In this document: piece after piece, positions 6,038-7,371 of the stretch
How positions within the stretch are numbered: position 1 is the stretch's first letter
Layout: the number at the start of each line of letters is the position of its first letter
From: RGIG8306 sp964566025
GTDB taxonomy: Bacteria; Bacillota; Clostridia; Lachnospirales; Lachnospiraceae
Direction: 5' to 3'
NCBI GenBank assembly: GCA_964566025.1
Contig: CAZMHF010000047.1
Span: forward strand, 1-7,371
DNA: 7,371 bases
Notes under the pieces: generated by a model
Seen by the model: only the letters and a program-made list of their open reading frames with translations
Databases searched by the model: none
Told to the model about the DNA's origin: nothing
Translations under genes and position numbers: made by a program

Positions 6038-6391
6038 ATGCATGATTCAATTTATAAATTAACTGAGACCGTAAGAGTCTTTTGCGAAGAAAGAGATTGG
6101 AATCAATTTCATAATCCAAAAGATTTGGCGATAGGTATATCCACAGAAGCCAATGAACTTTTGGACATTTTCCGTTTTAAAAATGAAGAAGACATGAAGA
6201 TGTTATTTGCCACACAAAAAAGCCGAGAGCACATTGAAGAAGAAGTAGGGGATATATTTTTCTTTTTAATTCGATTTGCTCAGATGAATCAAATAGATTT
6301 AGAGCAAGCACTATTAGATAAAATTGAGAAGAACTCGAAGAAATATTCTATCGAAAAAGCTAAAGGAAGTAACAAAAAATATAATGAATAG
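6038..6391 (+). CDS. MazG-like nucleotide pyrophosphohydrolase
   Basis: This 117-residue all-alpha protein belongs to the MazG/RS21-C6-type (dCTPase-like) group, which hydrolyses NTPs or dNTPs to the monophosphate and pyrophosphate with Mg2+. The opening RDWNQFHNPKDLAIGIS is characteristic. The metal-binding pairs E37-A-N-E40 and E69-V-G-D72 are intact, and the C-terminal KIEKNSKKYS (about 95-104) corresponds to the family's K-x-N-x-x-KYP segment, with Ser in place of Pro. Length is normal for a single-domain member. It starts 1 nt after the helicase stop, and its AGGAG ribosome binding site lies inside the helicase gene, so the two are tightly co-translated. Beside a helicase-nuclease it could deplete or cleanse a nucleotide pool during infection or stress; that role is inference. 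The preferred nucleotide cannot be read from the sequence. Confidence 0.88.
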   Translation: MHDSIYKLTETVRVFCEERDWNQFHNPKDLAIGISTEANELLDIFRFKNEEDMKMLFATQKSREHIEEEVGDIFFFLIRFAQMNQIDLEQALLDKIEKNSKKYSIEKAKGSNKKYNE

Positions 6392-6450
6392 TAGATGGCT
6401 ATAAGTTGGGGTTAACTGATTGTGGCGCATTTATTGACAAAGGAGAACAC

Positions 6451-7185
6451 ATGCCTTATCTAATATGTTTATTTTTAATTACACTTATCATTTATTTCAT
6501 AAAATCTCTTCAATTTAGAAGAACGATATATTATGAGCAGACTCAAAATTCCTATCTTAGCGTTCTTCTTGATAAAGGTAAAAAGGGCGAGTATTTAACT
6601 TATAAATATCTAAAGCCATTAAAGGGATATAAGCGATATCTTTTTAATATTTACCTACCAAAAGATAATGAAGAAACAACAGAGATAGATGTCATTATGT
6701 TGCATGAAGCTGGCGTTTTTGTTTTTGAATCAAAAAATTATAGTGGGTGGATATTTGGAACTGAAACGCAGAGAAATTGGACTCAGACGCTACCAACAGG
6801 TAAAGGGAGAACGCAGAAAAATCACTTCTTGAATCCAATCATTCAAAATAAGGGGCATATAAAATGGTTGAAGGCCTACTTAAAGCAAGATATTCAAATA
6901 TACTCATGTATTGTGTTTAGTGATCGTTGTACATTAAAGGACATTCGTTTAACGAGTGGAGAGCATATGGTTATTAATCGGTATGATGTCTTAAAAACCA
7001 TTAGAAGAATTGCAAAAAAACAAGAATATCATCTAGGTGAAGCGAAAATTGATAGGCTTTATGATTTCTTATATCCATTAACACAAACGGACATAGCTGT
7101 TAAGAAGATGCACATCGAATCCATTAACAACAAAAAGCAGACAAAAAAGCAAAGAAAAGTTCTCCCAAATTACGAAGTGCAATGA
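6451..7185 (+). CDS. Membrane-anchored NERD domain protein (nuclease-related domain)
   Basis: A 244-residue protein with an N-terminal hydrophobic helix (about 3-19, with RR at 23-24 just after it), which would leave the rest in the cytoplasm attached to the membrane. Residues about 40-160 form a NERD domain: KGKKGEYLTYKYL (42-54, with E47), TEIDVIML (77-84, with D80), FVFESKNYSGWIFG (90-103, with E93-S-K95), and NPIIQNKGHI (128-137, with Q132). These match the PD-(D/E)XK-like active site proposed for the family, so nuclease activity is plausible but unproven. The tail (220-238) is very rich in lysine and glutamine, suiting nucleic-acid contact. I start at ATG 6451, preceded by AAAGGAG 6 nt away; an in-frame TTG at 6406 has no comparable site. 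The gene lies 59 nt after the MazG-like gene, without a terminator between, so it is probably the last gene of the operon. Confidence 0.85.
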   Translation: MPYLICLFLITLIIYFIKSLQFRRTIYYEQTQNSYLSVLLDKGKKGEYLTYKYLKPLKGYKRYLFNIYLPKDNEETTEIDVIMLHEAGVFVFESKNYSGWIFGTETQRNWTQTLPTGKGRTQKNHFLNPIIQNKGHIKWLKAYLKQDIQIYSCIVFSDRCTLKDIRLTSGEHMVINRYDVLKTIRRIAKKQEYHLGEAKIDRLYDFLYPLTQTDIAVKKMHIESINNKKQTKKQRKVLPNYEVQ

Positions 7186-7206
7186 AGTATTTAAACGAAC
7201 ATTAGA

Positions 7207-7244
7207 AGATATTTTGGTAAATAATCACCGAAATATCTTTTTGT
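7207..7244 (+). terminator. Rho-independent terminator of the helicase/MazG/NERD operon
   Basis: AGATATTT (7207-7214) pairs with AAATATCT (7231-7238). The stem continues through a T-G wobble and GGT/ACC to an 8-nt loop, 12 pairs in all, and runs into TTTTTGTT. It lies 21 nt after the NERD stop codon. The stem is AT-rich but long, and it is nearly symmetric in its outer part. Confidence 0.85.
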
Positions 7245-7271
7245 TGGATATGAAATCGCTTGAAATATAAT
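7244..7271 (+). promoter_or_regulatory. Weak candidate promoter
   Basis: TTGGAT (7244-7249) and a perfect -10 TATAAT (7266-7271) are 16 nt apart, directly after the operon terminator. The -35 is poor. The only thing it could serve within the window is a 5-codon frame (MNKAN, ATG 7295) behind a GAGGA-like site, or the gene to the right. A chance AT-rich match is a real alternative. Confidence 0.25.
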
Positions 7272-7323
7272 AAGGGAGTACAACTGAGGAAAAAATGAAC
7301 AAAGCCAATTGAAAAGATCTTAA

Positions 7324-7359
7324 TTACCTATTGACATAGTAGGTAAAAAGTATTATGAT
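7324..7359 (+). promoter_or_regulatory. Strong promoter with inverted-repeat operator for a gene beyond the right edge
   Basis: A perfect -35 TTGACA (7331-7336) is separated by 17 nt from a -10 TATGAT (7354-7359). The -35 lies inside an inverted repeat, TTACCTA (7324-7330) and TAGGTAA (7340-7346), with a 9-nt spacer and arms centred about one helical turn and a half apart. This is a typical dimeric repressor site placed to block RNA polymerase. Arms of this kind resemble sites of small autoregulated repressors (Rrf2, MarR or HxlR types), but I cannot tell which. Initiation would fall near 7366. Confidence 0.7.
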
Positions 7360-7371
7360 TACGAAAACCTA

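Noticed and set aside
6434..6462. TTGACA at 6434-6439 as an internal promoter for the NERD gene
   Set aside because: The only -10-like hexamer at 17 nt is poor (TATCTA at 6457) and lies inside the coding region, so transcripts would miss the start codon.
7295..7312. Five-codon frame MNKAN after the operon
   Set aside because: A start and a GAGGA-like site are present but the product is too short and nothing supports translation.
1..7371. CRISPR array, tRNA, rRNA, or complete insertion sequence
   Set aside because: No regularly spaced direct repeats, no cloverleaf or rRNA segments, and no transposase gene were found. The only mobile-element-like signal is the structured RNA at 1746-1993.

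Overview
The window looks like chromosomal DNA of a low-GC Gram-positive bacterium, most likely a gut-type member of the Clostridia. The evidence is the AGGAGG-like ribosome binding sites, clean TTGACA/TATAAT promoters, hairpin-plus-T-tract terminators, and protein families typical of Firmicutes (an OpuA-type betaine importer, a DUF554 membrane protein, a MATE pump, a DUF2075 helicase). No species can be named from sequence alone.

Positions 1-1388 (minus strand) hold the start of an osmoprotectant ABC importer operon. A complete ProV/OpuAA ATPase with C-terminal CBS domains is followed, with an ATGA stop/start overlap, by the first 65 codons of the ProW/OpuAB permease, which runs off the left edge. 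A strong promoter with a palindrome at its -10 and a direct repeat at its -35 lies at 1503-1569.

Positions 1389-2141 have no protein gene. They contain a plus-strand, densely self-complementary segment (1746-1993) with GCGAAGC mini-hairpins. I read it as a HEARO/IscB-type omega RNA lacking its nuclease gene. After it come a promoter and an intact DUF554 membrane protein (2142-2861).

Positions 2987-3664 hold a MATE efflux gene with a good promoter, a terminator-like hairpin in its leader, and a coding region cut to 150 of about 450 residues, followed by a terminator.

Positions 3719-7244 form one transcription unit and are the most interesting part. A strong promoter leads into a wrecked gene whose surviving start resembles a DEDD 3'-5' exonuclease. 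Three apparently intact genes follow in close succession: a 620-residue PD-(D/E)XK nuclease/DUF2075 superfamily 1 helicase, a MazG-like nucleotide pyrophosphohydrolase, and a membrane-anchored NERD nuclease-domain protein. A strong terminator closes the unit. Helicase/nuclease, nucleotide-hydrolysing and second nuclease genes together suggest an accessory nucleic-acid-processing or anti-phage cassette; that role is inference.

The right edge (7324-7371) carries a strong promoter with an inverted-repeat operator over its -35, for a gene outside the window.
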